Below, one piece after another: positions 1 to 10,800 of a DNA stretch of 39,426 bases. The DNA comes from Klebsormidium nitens (Eukaryota > Streptophyta > Klebsormidiophyceae > Klebsormidiales > Klebsormidiaceae). The DNA lies in assembly GCA_000708835.1 (NCBI GenBank), contig DF237652.1, positions 1,849 through 41,274 on the forward strand, in the 5' to 3' direction. The translations under genes and the position numbers were made by a program. Within the stretch, counting starts at the first letter, position 1. The number at the start of each line of letters is the position of its first letter. The notes beneath the pieces were generated by a model. The model made no database searches and had not been told where the DNA came from. It worked only from the letters and a program-made list of their open reading frames with translations.

Positions 1-1551
1 GGGCCGAGCGGCGGCCGGCCGGGGGCCGCGCGCAGGCTGCACGCGGCGGGCCCGCGGCCGCTATGGTTGAGCGGCCGCGCTGCCCGGCCACGCGCGAACT
101 GCGAACTGCTAAAATTCCAAATATTCTAAGATTTTCAAGTGCGAAAACGCGAAAAGTGCAAAATATTTGTGAGACGGCCAGTGCGAAAATGCAAAACGAA
201 CGAAATTAAATATTTGGAGGAGGCAGGTGCTAAATGAGCGTGCGCGTACGGTAGTGTTGCAACCCGCAATGCGTACCTAAACTTAGGTGAGTACGGTTTA
301 CGTTACCTTTTCGCGTCACGAGCACCTTGTGCTTCGAAATCCGGATCCTGCATGGCGTCCTTTCCGGATCTCGAGTCTTGGCTCATGACTGGTACTTACT
401 ATCAGGCCTGAACGTACTGTGATCGGCAGAGCACCATTGTCGTACGGTATCCCGCATTGTGGTACCGGTACCTAAGTAGTAAGAGCCTTGTCTCCCTATC
501 AAGGGTCAGGGTTCCCGGTTTACCGACAAGTTGTTTAACCGTATATGGTGACTGCTCTGATTCTTGCTCAAGTTGGTCCAGACTCTAGAATGCCCCCAGA
601 TTTCATCACGCTAACCCGGAGTTGAGGTGCGATTCCTCGGCGGTACCAGACGCACGCGGTCTGTCTGACAGGCCGGACGGACTGTACGGACTTTGTCAGA
701 ATCCAACTAACAATTTCCCACGTGACCCAATCCGAAGCAAGCGACAAAGCAAGTGGGTTGCCGCCGACTTGCCGGCGGGGCTTCGCATTAGCTGAAAATA
801 CGGTCCCGCAGTCGGAGGTCCACTGCCGAGCTTACTGTACGTACACTGTACAGAGCACGTGTACATCAGTACCTACAGTAGTACAGTACGGTCGTCGGTT
901 AGTTCCGGCTACCCCATGTACGGCAATACGCCATCCGTTTCCTCTCCCCATAATTTTGACTGACGGAGGCGACTCAGCTGAGTGGACACATTTGTAAGTA
1001 CGCGTGGTGCACGTGGCTGCTCTCGAGAGCTGTCTGGGCCGGGATAGGTATACTACAGTGAATACACCTGTGAATCTTCTGACATACCTACTGTGTCATA
1101 TGTCAGACTTTATCATCCAGCTGCGAGAATCTGCCAGCGGCCAGTAGGTAGCGACGTCCGCCGACCAGACTCTAGAGTCTAGACAAACCAGAGTCTATGC
1201 TGTCGATCACGTTACCTACTTTTCTGCTAGGTAATACAGCTTGTAACGGTTCGCAGCTAGCTATATAGGTAGTATATACCTGGTGATGATCATGAGATCA
1301 TCCCTCATTATTGGGTCATTGCCGATAGTGGGTGATGACATTATTATGGCGCCACGTCGTCCGGCCACCGACGACGTGCAACCATTGGAGGATCCTCCCG
1401 TCGCCTATCCCTTGGTGGAGGGCCCCCATATTTTGGGCAGATACAAAAGCTGGTACTCTTTGTCATTCTCCCTGATTTAAAATCTAGATCCCGATTCTAG
1501 ATCCTCGACGGCATCCCTTGAATCCACATCATTGCCGAGTTGACACTGTGT
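1..1551. other. Intergenic/unassigned left edge
   Basis: No supported gene. Positions 1-110 are extremely GC-rich and packed with GCGGCCGC-like words. The next 1.4 kb are A/T-balanced and rich in short palindromic words such as TCTAGA, GTAC and GATC. The open frames at 722-997 and 1283-1480 show no family signature and are not flanked by convincing splice sites. The stretch just left of 1552 would be the 3' UTR and downstream flank of the phosphatase gene. A 23-base word near 250-272 recurs with changes near 3811-3833 (GTGTTGCAAC-C/T-CGCAAT), which suggests an old dispersed repeat. Confidence 0.5.
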
Positions 1552-1847
1552 CTAAGTATCATCTTGTCTCGAACGCTCCGTCTCCTCTCCATTTTCTGCC
1601 ACGTCACCCTCGTCCCCGCTCCTAGTTCCTAACTTCTTCTGGGCACCTTTCTCTCCTTCAAGAGTCTCCTCATACTCTCGCAGCAGTTTTCGGAACCCCC
1701 AGTTTGGATTGATGGTCGGACGCACCTTTCTGACATGCTCCTCCGCTTCTTTCAACGATAAGCCGCGGTGCTTCATCAGATACGCTATGCACAGCGTGGG
1801 GCTTCGTGACACCCCAGCCCAGCAGTGCACGTACACCTGCCGCTGGC
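1552..1847 (-). CDS. Dual-specificity protein phosphatase, terminal exon (partial gene)
   Basis: This is the catalytic half of a dual-specificity (MKP-type) protein-tyrosine phosphatase, which removes phosphate from Tyr and Ser/Thr of signalling proteins in the cytosol or nucleus. The signature is HCWAGVSRS (family HCxxGxSRS: Cys nucleophile, Arg phosphate binder), followed by the usual IAYLMKHRGLSLKEA helix and the conserved RPTINPNWGF segment. A charged low-complexity tail leads to the stop at 1552-1554. The exon starts after a TGCAG acceptor (AG at 1849-1848); a second AG at 1838-1837 would remove four residues. The frame continues open to 1950, but that part reads as intron. The N-terminal half of the domain, with the general-acid Asp, must lie in exons to the right on this strand, and I could not find them. 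Family assignment is firm; whether the gene is complete is unknown. Confidence 0.85.
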
Positions 1848-3337
1848 CTGCATCGTTTGCTGATTCAGGGTCAGAAAGCCGGAATCTAAACTCATACCAA
1901 ACTGTCTTTCGCAAACAGGGCGTCGAGGAGACCCTTCCCTCCTCAGGCAAGAAGATACCACCCTATGAAACGAGTTTGGTCAATGAGCTCGGAGAAAATT
2001 TACACCCGGGGCGCATGGGTTTGCGGCAAGGGGGGAGAGAAAGCGAAGCTGGTGGGCGTTTCGCCAAAGCAGGGTCTGCCGGGGAGGGGGGATTACCAGA
2101 CCACCGGGCAAAGGGGTACGGCTGTGTCGGGCATAAAATGACGCTAAGGTTCTGGCCGGGGATAACACTAGGGGCAGGGGCAGGAACGTGACGGTGACGT
2201 GACGGAAAGAGCGGCGGCTAAGCGCTGAGGGTTTTCTCGGTGGTCCTTCCACAAGAGGCGGACTTACGTCAGCAGGCTGAGGGCCAAGGGATAGAGCGCG
2301 GGAAAGTGCGAAGGAGGGCCTAGCTGGAGGGCCTGTCCGAACGACGGGCCCACGGCGAAGGTAAGCGTTTGCGGATGCGCAAAAACCGGGATGGTGATGG
2401 GGGTCGCGAAAGCGGAGGATCTGATGAGTGACGGAACCCCGGGCAAGGAGAGGCTGCCCTGTCTGTTTTCACACCGAGAGGTGTTTCCAGCCTGTTGGGG
2501 GCAAAGGGCAAGAAACAGGAGACGGGCGCGAGAGCTGAGTTTAGGACCCCCAGAAAGCAAGAACGAAACATTCGATGGTCGAGTCGTGCTCGTCAGCCGG
2601 AGGCGTCTTCGACAAGTCCGACATCAACACTGTTCTCCGGAAAGAAAGAACATCATGCAAGCGCTTCACAGCCAGGACTTGAAAAATTGAAACTTCAACC
2701 TGTCACGATGACGTTCGCAGAGCTCTTGGTCTTATACCACTTAACCGTTGCGACGGGCCAGAAATCCGATGATCAGTGGATCTGGGCTGGAGACGTCCAC
2801 GTGGAAGAAGGGGCGGTGCAAAGCGCTCAGGGGCTGTCCGGAGGACGGGCCATCGAAGAGAGGGGTTAGCGTTTAGCGAAGAGGGGGTTAGCGAAGAGGG
2901 GGGTTAGCGTTTGCGGGCCCACAATTTTACTGCAGCCTTCTGAAGGCCGAGATTTTTTTCCTCGGAAAACGGACGGCTCAAATTAAACAGGATCGATCAA
3001 GAATTAATACAAGAAGTCATGCCTAGGCAGAATCGGCTCCGTAGCTCCAGTCCACCTGACCCCAGAAGTGGTTCTCGACGAAGGTTAAGAAAGTGTTAAA
3101 GTTACCACAGGGGCCCCCTGTTCAAGTAACTTGAGTTCGAGTCATGCTGCTTCATAGACTTTCGTCTCTTGGATGCCTGTATTGCTGAGAGCGTGCTAGG
3201 ACGTCCGTCCTGAAGCTGCTTGTACCAATCGAAGAGGCCATCTTGACCAAAGCTTTCGGCAAGCTGAATTGTGCTTAACCGTCTTGTGTTCAAATAGGGT
3301 CACGTGCTAGAACAGCGAAATGCAACAAGCCCTTGGT
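1848..3337. other. Region upstream of the phosphatase exon, no resolved gene
   Basis: Missing 5' exons of the phosphatase are expected here but none could be joined in phase. A good minus-strand donor (GTAAGT) sits at about 2266-2261, and an ATG near 2624 opens a short minus-strand frame starting MSDLSKTPPADEHDSTIE that could be a first exon; neither links cleanly. On the plus strand a strong donor context (GCGAAG followed by GTAAGC) occurs at 2355-2366. Several overlapping open frames between 2264 and 2870 look like composition effects of this GC-rich stretch. Confidence 0.4.
2320..2925. repeat. Degenerate direct repeat (2320-2376 and about 2828-2925)
   Basis: GGCCTGTCCGAACGACGGGC, followed by a GCGAAGGTAAGCGTTTGCGG run, is repeated about 500 bases later as GGGCTGTCCGGAGGACGGGC followed by three GTTAGCG units alternating with GAAGAGGGG. 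Read on the minus strand, the two copies encode related words (LTFAVGPSFGQAL and LTPLFDGPSSGQPL). This resembles the exon-edge duplications seen elsewhere in the window, but no parent exon could be identified here. Confidence 0.5.
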
Positions 3338-3694
3338 TTACATTGAATTGAAAGGGAGAGTTGTGAAGTCGCTTTTCTGCGCTAAAAGCTGATACTCTCC
3401 CTTCAAAGTAGGTTTAGGCAACCGTAATACCAGCCCAACAGACATGCTCACGTAAAACTGGCCCAAACGGTCGGCCGGACCGGGCCAGTCGATCAAGAAA
3501 AGGCGGCGATCATGAGGCGTGGTGCACTGAGGATTCGAATTTCGTACTTTCACGTCAAACAATTTATCATGTGCATGCTGCACGATCCTGCAGTTATATG
3601 GTTCCGGCCTCATATTTTCAAGAAGGTCATTGAGCAATTGGGGAGACAGGCGAGATGCCTGAATATATGCAGCGCATACACCTAGCTGCCTCAA
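3338..3694 (-). pseudogene. Kinase-like domain fragment, probably decayed
   Basis: An open frame of 118 codons contains FDVKVRNSN followed after a short loop by RRLFLIDWPGPADRLGQFYVSM. This resembles the catalytic loop (HGDVRxxN) and metal-binding strand (LIDWDWAGP...RYPVSMN) of atypical kinase-like proteins such as Crinkler-associated kinase domains. The expected His-Gly before the catalytic Asp is missing, the DWAG motif is damaged and no N-lobe is visible. I therefore read it as a relic rather than a working enzyme. The match is from memory of the family and is tentative. Confidence 0.35.
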
Positions 3695-4896
3695 TCATAG
3701 CGCGCGCGGCCCGCGTAGGCACCGTCGGATCGTCTGCTGCGGCGGTCGTCGCTTGTATGCAGCTGAAGCACTATTTATTTAGTCACTAGGTGCCTGCATG
3801 GCAGCTACGGGCCGTGTTGCAACTCGCAATACGTGCGCACAACACCAGGTGCGATCTTGTGTGGCTTGCTTTAGGTCAGTTTCTTTTTCGGATGTATATA
3901 GCTAGAACATGCATTGAATGATACGTACGTAACAAGCTAAGGCTAAGTTCGCTCCATGATCGAATTAAAGATGCTAACATCAATCTGATGAGCTCCGCAA
4001 GGCTCGAGACCATATCGGAGGTGGCACCATGGACGTCTAATCTTTCGCAACGTGCAAGTCACGTATAAGATTGCATGCAGATGTCTTTTAAAGTATCATT
4101 TGCAATGGCACTAGTGTATGAGTCAGTACATACACGGTCAAATTAACGAAATTTCCCATCGGGTAAGAATACTAGAACCATTCTGGTCGAAATGAGGTAT
4201 ACTAGAACCATTCTGGTCGAAATGAATGGTCATGTTGATTGACAATCATGGAGGGCAGCCCTGCGACTCAGGTCCGGTACCGTAGTTCCAGGCCATGTCG
4301 GATGGGAGGCTGCCACCATCCGATCTTAGACATGATGGGCGGCCTTCTCATCCAGAAATAAACCTGGCTTGGGGATTGATTAACTGCATAACTTCCCTGG
4401 CTGGTCACCGGGTCTTCTGAACCTTTAGTATGACAATTCTTATTGACTTTTAACCAAAGGTACAACCCAGAATGCTGAGCACGTTGAAATCGACGTACTG
4501 CCATCTTAGTAGCATATCATACATCATAAGGATCGGGCCCTCGTAGTAAAGCACAAGCAGCCACTTTCAGTCTAACCACTCTGGCCGCCCGCCTCCTGCT
4601 CAGTGACAATCAAAATGTTGAAGAGCTGTCAAAGTAGCCGCTTGCTCCTCTGCTAGTTACTCAGAAGGCTCTCAACTAAGGGACGCCCTCGCGATCTCTT
4701 TGCTCATGGTTAACCTAAGTTACCTTACGTTGCGGTCTCAGTACGCAGTGCCCTATATCTAGGGTGCGCGTCACCTGTTCCTCTTTAAGACAAGTCAATA
4801 CGTTTATTTACAAACATTTAACGACTTTTCTCAGGGTCTACACATGATCCAAAACACCTTCTCGGTTCCAGGGCACATATTACCATCACTCGAAGC
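3695..4896. other. Intergenic region left of the LHW-like gene
   Basis: This is the 3' flank of the LHW-like gene, whose stop is at 4899-4897. It contains a short GC-rich patch (3701-3750), a perfect 27-bp direct repeat (4169-4225) and no frame with recognisable protein similarity. The minus-strand open frame at 4268-4504 lacks any motif and is not accepted. Confidence 0.5.
4169..4225. repeat. Two-copy direct repeat, period 30 bp
   Basis: ATACTAGAACCATTCTGGTC plus seven further identical bases occurs at 4169-4195 and again at 4199-4225 with a 3-base spacer. The copies are identical, so this is a recent local duplication. Confidence 0.9.
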
Positions 4897-7800
4897 CTAA
4901 CGTCCTTCAAGACTTGAAAGCAGATCCTCCGTGCTGATTGCATCAATCACCTGAGAGAGAAGGAAAACATATATCAATCGTTACGGCTCCAGCATATAAT
5001 TCAAAACTTTTTTCAAAGCACTTTGCCAAACACGTCACATCCGTGAAACAACCAGAAAGTGGAACTGGTCCATATGATACACAAAATGCTTTCAAAAGAA
5101 GCAGATTCACATGTCAAGCAAGCACCTCTGCCAAGCTGTTCAAAAGCTTAGATTAGATGAACCCAACGCTTACCTTTACAACAAAGCGTGCACGAGTCGA
5201 CTTGCCAACAGCCTCAACCAGCATGAAACACAGTTCTCTTCCCTCGGTGCAGAGGGTCTTGGCGAGTTGCGGGACGCCAGTCTCGCTCTCAAAATAGGCC
5301 TGCACAAGGACGGACGTATACCAACTCTGGAAACAGGTTTGGATGCTCTGAGCAACAGATTTTCGCTCTAAGCAACAAGAGAACGGAAAACGCACGTGCA
5401 TCCATCCACGCTTCACACCGAACTCGCTTGGACTACTTCGTTCGGAACAGTTCCCTCGTAACACATGCATAATACCAACCAACTGAGTCCGACCAAGATA
5501 CTGTTCAAGGAGACTTGAAGAAGGTCACACGAAACTCAGAAGACCACTGCTGCAACGAACTGTCTTTGTAAGGCTGCAGCGAGCCGCTTCACAAAATGCA
5601 TTTAAGGAAACCACCCTGAGGCTTGTCCAGTGAGCGCAGACTTACACATTCATCGGCAGTCGAACAACAAAGGCAACTGGAGATTTGGTGACCTCACCTC
5701 AACCAGAATGAGCTGTGCGCTCGATAACTTCGAAGAACAGAGGCAACCGGAGATTGGTGACCTCACCTCAACCAAAAATGAGCTGTGCGCTCGACAGCTC
5801 CTCACAGCCAGAAGATAACTCCTCACGACCACCGGCTTCTGGTCGATACCACCCTGAGGCTTGTTCATTGAATCTGATCTACTCAGTCAAAAGCAGTCGA
5901 AACGACGAAGATCAATTGGAGATTGGTGACCTTACCTCAACCAAAATGAGCTGTGCGCTCGACAGCTCCTCAACGGCCAGCGTCTTCCCTTCAGACACCC
6001 TCCAGGGCAAAACGGTGTACCCACGGAACGGTTCTGGGCGGCCCTTGTTGCTGTCTGACGCGATCTGTGATCTCAGCTCCGAAATGTGCCTCGCAGCACG
6101 GTCAAGGAGATCTTCCAGCTTCAACTGCAGACAAGGTAGAAAAGGAGATTGGTAAAGTAGCTAGACCCCTTAAAAAAGGTTCAAATTGTCTATTGAGGAT
6201 TCAAATTGTCTCTTGATGGTTCACATTGTCAACACGGAAGCGCTCCCTACGTGGCTATCAAAAAGAGAGAGACTGAGCGACTCAAAACAAGCTGAATTTC
6301 TTGGTTAGATTCGTTCAATACATAAGCAAGACGTGACCAGATCGAACTCGTAATGGGGCATAAGAATCCCAAAAGCCGAACGTCCAAAGGATGGTATTTG
6401 TACAATGTTGTTCGACAGAACTTCTTTCTTGCAAAGAAAGCACGTGTCACAGCTGTTAACAAGTGGGCTTCTCAACCGCAAGACCTGGACGTACTGCAAA
6501 GCTTGGCTAGCGAGTCGAACGGTCGTATCGCTTGGGTTTGGAAGTGAGCACGTATCCGATTTGATGCAGAGTGTGAGCAGGGATGTGTGCCAAGCGAGGC
6601 GATGAGAGCACTCCTCGTCAAGTGACTACCTATTAAACTCAGATTTCTCAGGTCGAGCCCTCAAGCACACAAACACCATGACCCAACTTCAGTCTGGGAC
6701 GTCCTTGCGGACACTGCTCGGAGGATCCACTGCAATCGCCAAAGCTTGACTTAACCTCCTTGTTCTGCAAAGTGCGATAAACCTAACGAGTGCCATCACA
6801 CTCCCGAGCTTATCTTGCCAGCACCCTTCGTTTGCAATCTCTCCATAGCATCTCACCTGGGAAGTATTCGGAACCAGCGACCGCAAGTGTTCCAGATTTG
6901 AGTACCACGTCTGCCTCCCTTTTTCCCAGGGCCTCAGCGCAACCGGTTCGTTCTCGAAAATGGTCTCCATTTCCAATTGCCGCCGCGACGGCGTCGCCGG
7001 GTCATTGTTCCACGCCCTCCCAACCCTGCCTGCGTACGGGAATCCCGCCCCCCTAGTTCTCTCCGCCCCGCCATCCGATTCTCTGCTCGAGTGCGAGTGC
7101 GAGAGGAGGCTCCTTTCCCCGCCGCTCGAGTCGTCCTGCGCGCCCCGTTCCGCATGAGTACGGGGCGTGTAGATCTCCTCATAGCCGAACCCCCCCTCCG
7201 GCCGATCGCTCTGCCCCGGTTGTTGCACGGGGCTGTGCCGCTGTTGCCCGGTCTCATCCGCTGACGCCGGATTCCACGTAAACCGCACCTCTTGCGCCGC
7301 CGCCTCTCCTTTCAATGCGCATACCAACCCCTCGTGTTCAAGCAAAGGCATCCCACCACTCGTCTGGCGACCATGGCCGGGGGCCAACGGGAAGAACGGT
7401 CGCCGCTCTCGAGTCCGCTGCTCCAGTTGCTCCTGCAGCCGCAGGAAGCTCTCTTGGAGGCGGAACGCCTCCTCTCTTGAACCCCAATCCAGCGCCGTTT
7501 CGTCGCCACCCTGAAAATGTGCCGCTCCTGACCCACCCCTACTTTCACGGTAGTCCGTGGCCCCCGCGTTAAACATCCCGTCATCGAATCGGGTTTGGGT
7601 TTCCGACGGCGCGCCCTGCCAAGGACTCGCCCCCTGATTTCTCGACTCTAACCGACCGAGAAGATCGTTCGCCCTTCTCGAAACGCCGGGGCTCGGACTC
7701 ACCCCAAAGTCGCTTCCCTTCTGTTGCACATCAGCGACCGTCTCTGCTAATCTGGTCAGCGCGTCTCTCGGCCCACCAGAACCGTTAAGGCCCCGCAAGC

Positions 7801-10800
7801 TACCGTAAGATTCCTCCATAGGTTGCCCGTCGGATCCTGCGCGGCCCTGGAAACCACCATAAGAATCCTCTAGAGATTGTCCAAGATCCGGAAACCACGT
7901 GGGTGAAGGAGAAGGAGCGTTCAGGTCAAACTGCGATGTCCCTAGAGACGGCGCCGCAGTATGCACTTGCCCGGCTTTCTCTAACAGCCTCTGATAGATA
8001 CTCGGCCCAAAGTCGGGGCCGGCGCAGGCGGGGGGTTGGAGGGGAGCATTGCGCTCTTGACCGTCGCTCCACGTCGATCGCGCGCTCTGTGGGGCACCGG
8101 TAAACGGGTGCAAGGAGCTGCGGCCATTCTGTGCGGGGTTTGGGCGATCACGATATTGCCCGGCAGGAGAACGCGTCACGGGGAGCACCGAGGGGGATCC
8201 CCCTCGGAAGAACGAGCCACCGCCTGGGAGGCGTGACGAGTGCTTGGAGGGGACGAACGGGTTGGCGGGCCCGAACACATTGCGGGCGGGGGGCTTCCAA
8301 AGGTCGTTTCGCGCCTGGGGAAAGTAGTCTGAGCTTCTGGGGGGGTAGGCGCCATCGGTGCCGAAGGGGTAGCGGAACTCGTCGTAGCGCTCGGAGGTGG
8401 GAGGGTTTATGAACGCGTGGGGGTTGGGCAGGTCCAGGGCGGACGACAGCGCGGCCGCGAAGTAAGGCAGGAAAACAGTGCAGGCTTGCACGGCGATTGC
8501 AGGATCCTCTTGCAGCTGCGAAGGGGGAGAAGGTCCGGCGTGAGGGACTGTGCATGAAAGCAAGGTATCGCAGTTCACTTTTGCCCGTTGGGTGCGAGCA
8601 AAGTATATGTCAACAAAAGAGTCTTGATGGAAAGCAGAACTTGCGCCACAAAAGGACAGCCGGTAGTCTGTCTAGTGCAAAACTTCGAACTGCTGCAAGG
8701 ACCTTATGGAATCATGTACAAGCCAGAATACGGAGCATGGCGCCAAAAGCGGAAATCACGGCTTACGGAAATTCTGACCGCATTTCCACCCGCTTTCAAC
8801 CGCGACGGCATGAGCTGTGGTTGGTCAGAAACAGCGACTGTGATCAGTGCCTCCAGCCAACGGCCTTGGGATGAGCATAATGTGTTCTGCCAATCAGGCA
8901 ATTACCTTCTCAATGGATCCGAGCTGGAGGAGACACCCTTGGAATGACGTCAGCAGTACAGTCTGCAGAAGAAAGAAGAACAGTCACGACAGGGGGCAAG
9001 GGTTTGACTTTTCTCGCTTGCCGGGAATGCCTTTGGGCATAGATAGCATTGAGAAAGGAGGAAAGAAACGGAGGAGGAAAAAAGGAATGCAGGAGAGGTT
9101 TCCAAAATCAATCAAGCAAATGAGATGTATGGGGATCTAGGGTGTTCACGGAAGGCGAATAGACTAGCAACAACGCATTGGGTATTCGAGAGGAAGAGTC
9201 TCCGTAGTGTCAAGCGAAACAATTGACCCAGGTCAAGCTCAACGAGAGCAACCGAAGTCCATATGGCAAAACCAAAAGCGCATATTTGAACAGCGGGCCA
9301 CAACTACCTCGCTTTGAACCACAAGAAACCCGCTAATGAATAGACTGATTAACACTGTTTGGAGCTTGAAAGAAGCTCTTTACGATCAAGATGATAGAAA
9401 CATTGATGGATCAAGCGGCCTATTGAATTTGCAATTGCTGCACGCAGGGCAGGATCAGTTCTCGGAGGCACAGATTTGCAGTGGATAAGGATACAAAGCC
9501 GGCCAGGTTCTAAGGTAGTTTGCCAGTGACTCGAACGATACGAAGCTGGCCAGGTCCGTATGCAGAAACAGGAACGCAATGTGCATAAGAGCACTCGTTT
9601 AGAACAAGGTAGAGACACTCGGAAATACTCAAGAGAGAATCGGCAGCCAGGCTGTGACGCCAATGTAGGAGAAGAAGTATCTGGGAAAAAACCCTTTACT
9701 CTGAAAGATCCGCCTGACACGGCAACTCAGAATAGCAACGCATACAAAAAAACACGGAATTCTCGGGTCCGGAGACGCTGCAACTCAGGAAACGCACCTC
9801 AAGGCCTGCGGCAAACTGGGCTCGCCAGTGATCGTCCCCCTGCAGAGAGCAAGCTTTTTCGTCAACAAGACGAATCATTCCTTATGCGTTGTTGAGTATA
9901 TCGTTTGGCTTTGTCCCAATCCGTCAAAATCCTGTAGAGAGGCTGTTGTGTTCTGCCGAAATACGAGACCAGAAAGCCTCTGATGACCAGATACAAGAAC
10001 TGGAATATTAAGCAGAGGAGCGAAGCGCACCCATCACCCCCTTCTCAATATTCCCAAGAAGTCCACATCATTTTATAGTTCCATCTACTCATATCTTTAT
10101 AACGCTTTCGACTGACCATGAATGCACTGCTCGGTCTTGCCTCCCCGTCGTGCAAAGATGTGAGACTTACGAACCAGGTGTCTGTTTCTGCAGCTTGCAA
10201 GCAGGACGTGACGTCAGCTTACGACGTGCCCCAGTGGTATCCGTTAGTTCAACGCCAGAAACTCTACTCGGAAGGCGCATGCGATTGTCGAAATGAAGAT
10301 CCAAAAATCCAGAGTTGTCCCAAAGACAAACCCAGCTTGACGTCATCTGGCGATGTACCTTGTCAGAGCCTCCCGTCGCAACGGCCGGTCGCACTCGATA
10401 TCCGCTGGGGCTTGTCGAGAGCCATCGATCGCCCTCGGACGAATCCGCAGCTTCGCCCAATATTCTGTAAAGGTTCTCAAGAGTCAGGGAAAATGATACG
10501 GAGAGCCAACCAGTCATCACGTCATCCAGAGAGAAAAAATGAGTCTTTGAGCCTTTGGAAGCTGATGGCCAGCACAGAAACAGCCACCAATCGCCCTTGG
10601 ACGAACGCTCGGAACGCTGTAGTGGTTCTCACGAATTAGATACACTATACAATACTGAGAGTAGATATCAGCTTATCCTAGAGAGAAAGTCCATCCGAGT
10701 ATTTGCGAGCTAATGTCTGGCTCTGCGACAACCACCAATCGCCCTTGGTGTTGGGAGAAGCAGGTGACAGCATTACCAACTAGTCTGGGCCAGGGCCCTG

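Noticed and set aside
1283-1480. 65-codon plus-strand frame beginning MMIMRSS
   Set aside because: No recognisable motif, no clear splice context and unusual repeats of short words around it.
6790-8412. Several plus-strand open frames of 60-95 codons
   Set aside because: They are antisense to the long GC-rich exon 6 of the LHW-like gene and arise from its codon composition.
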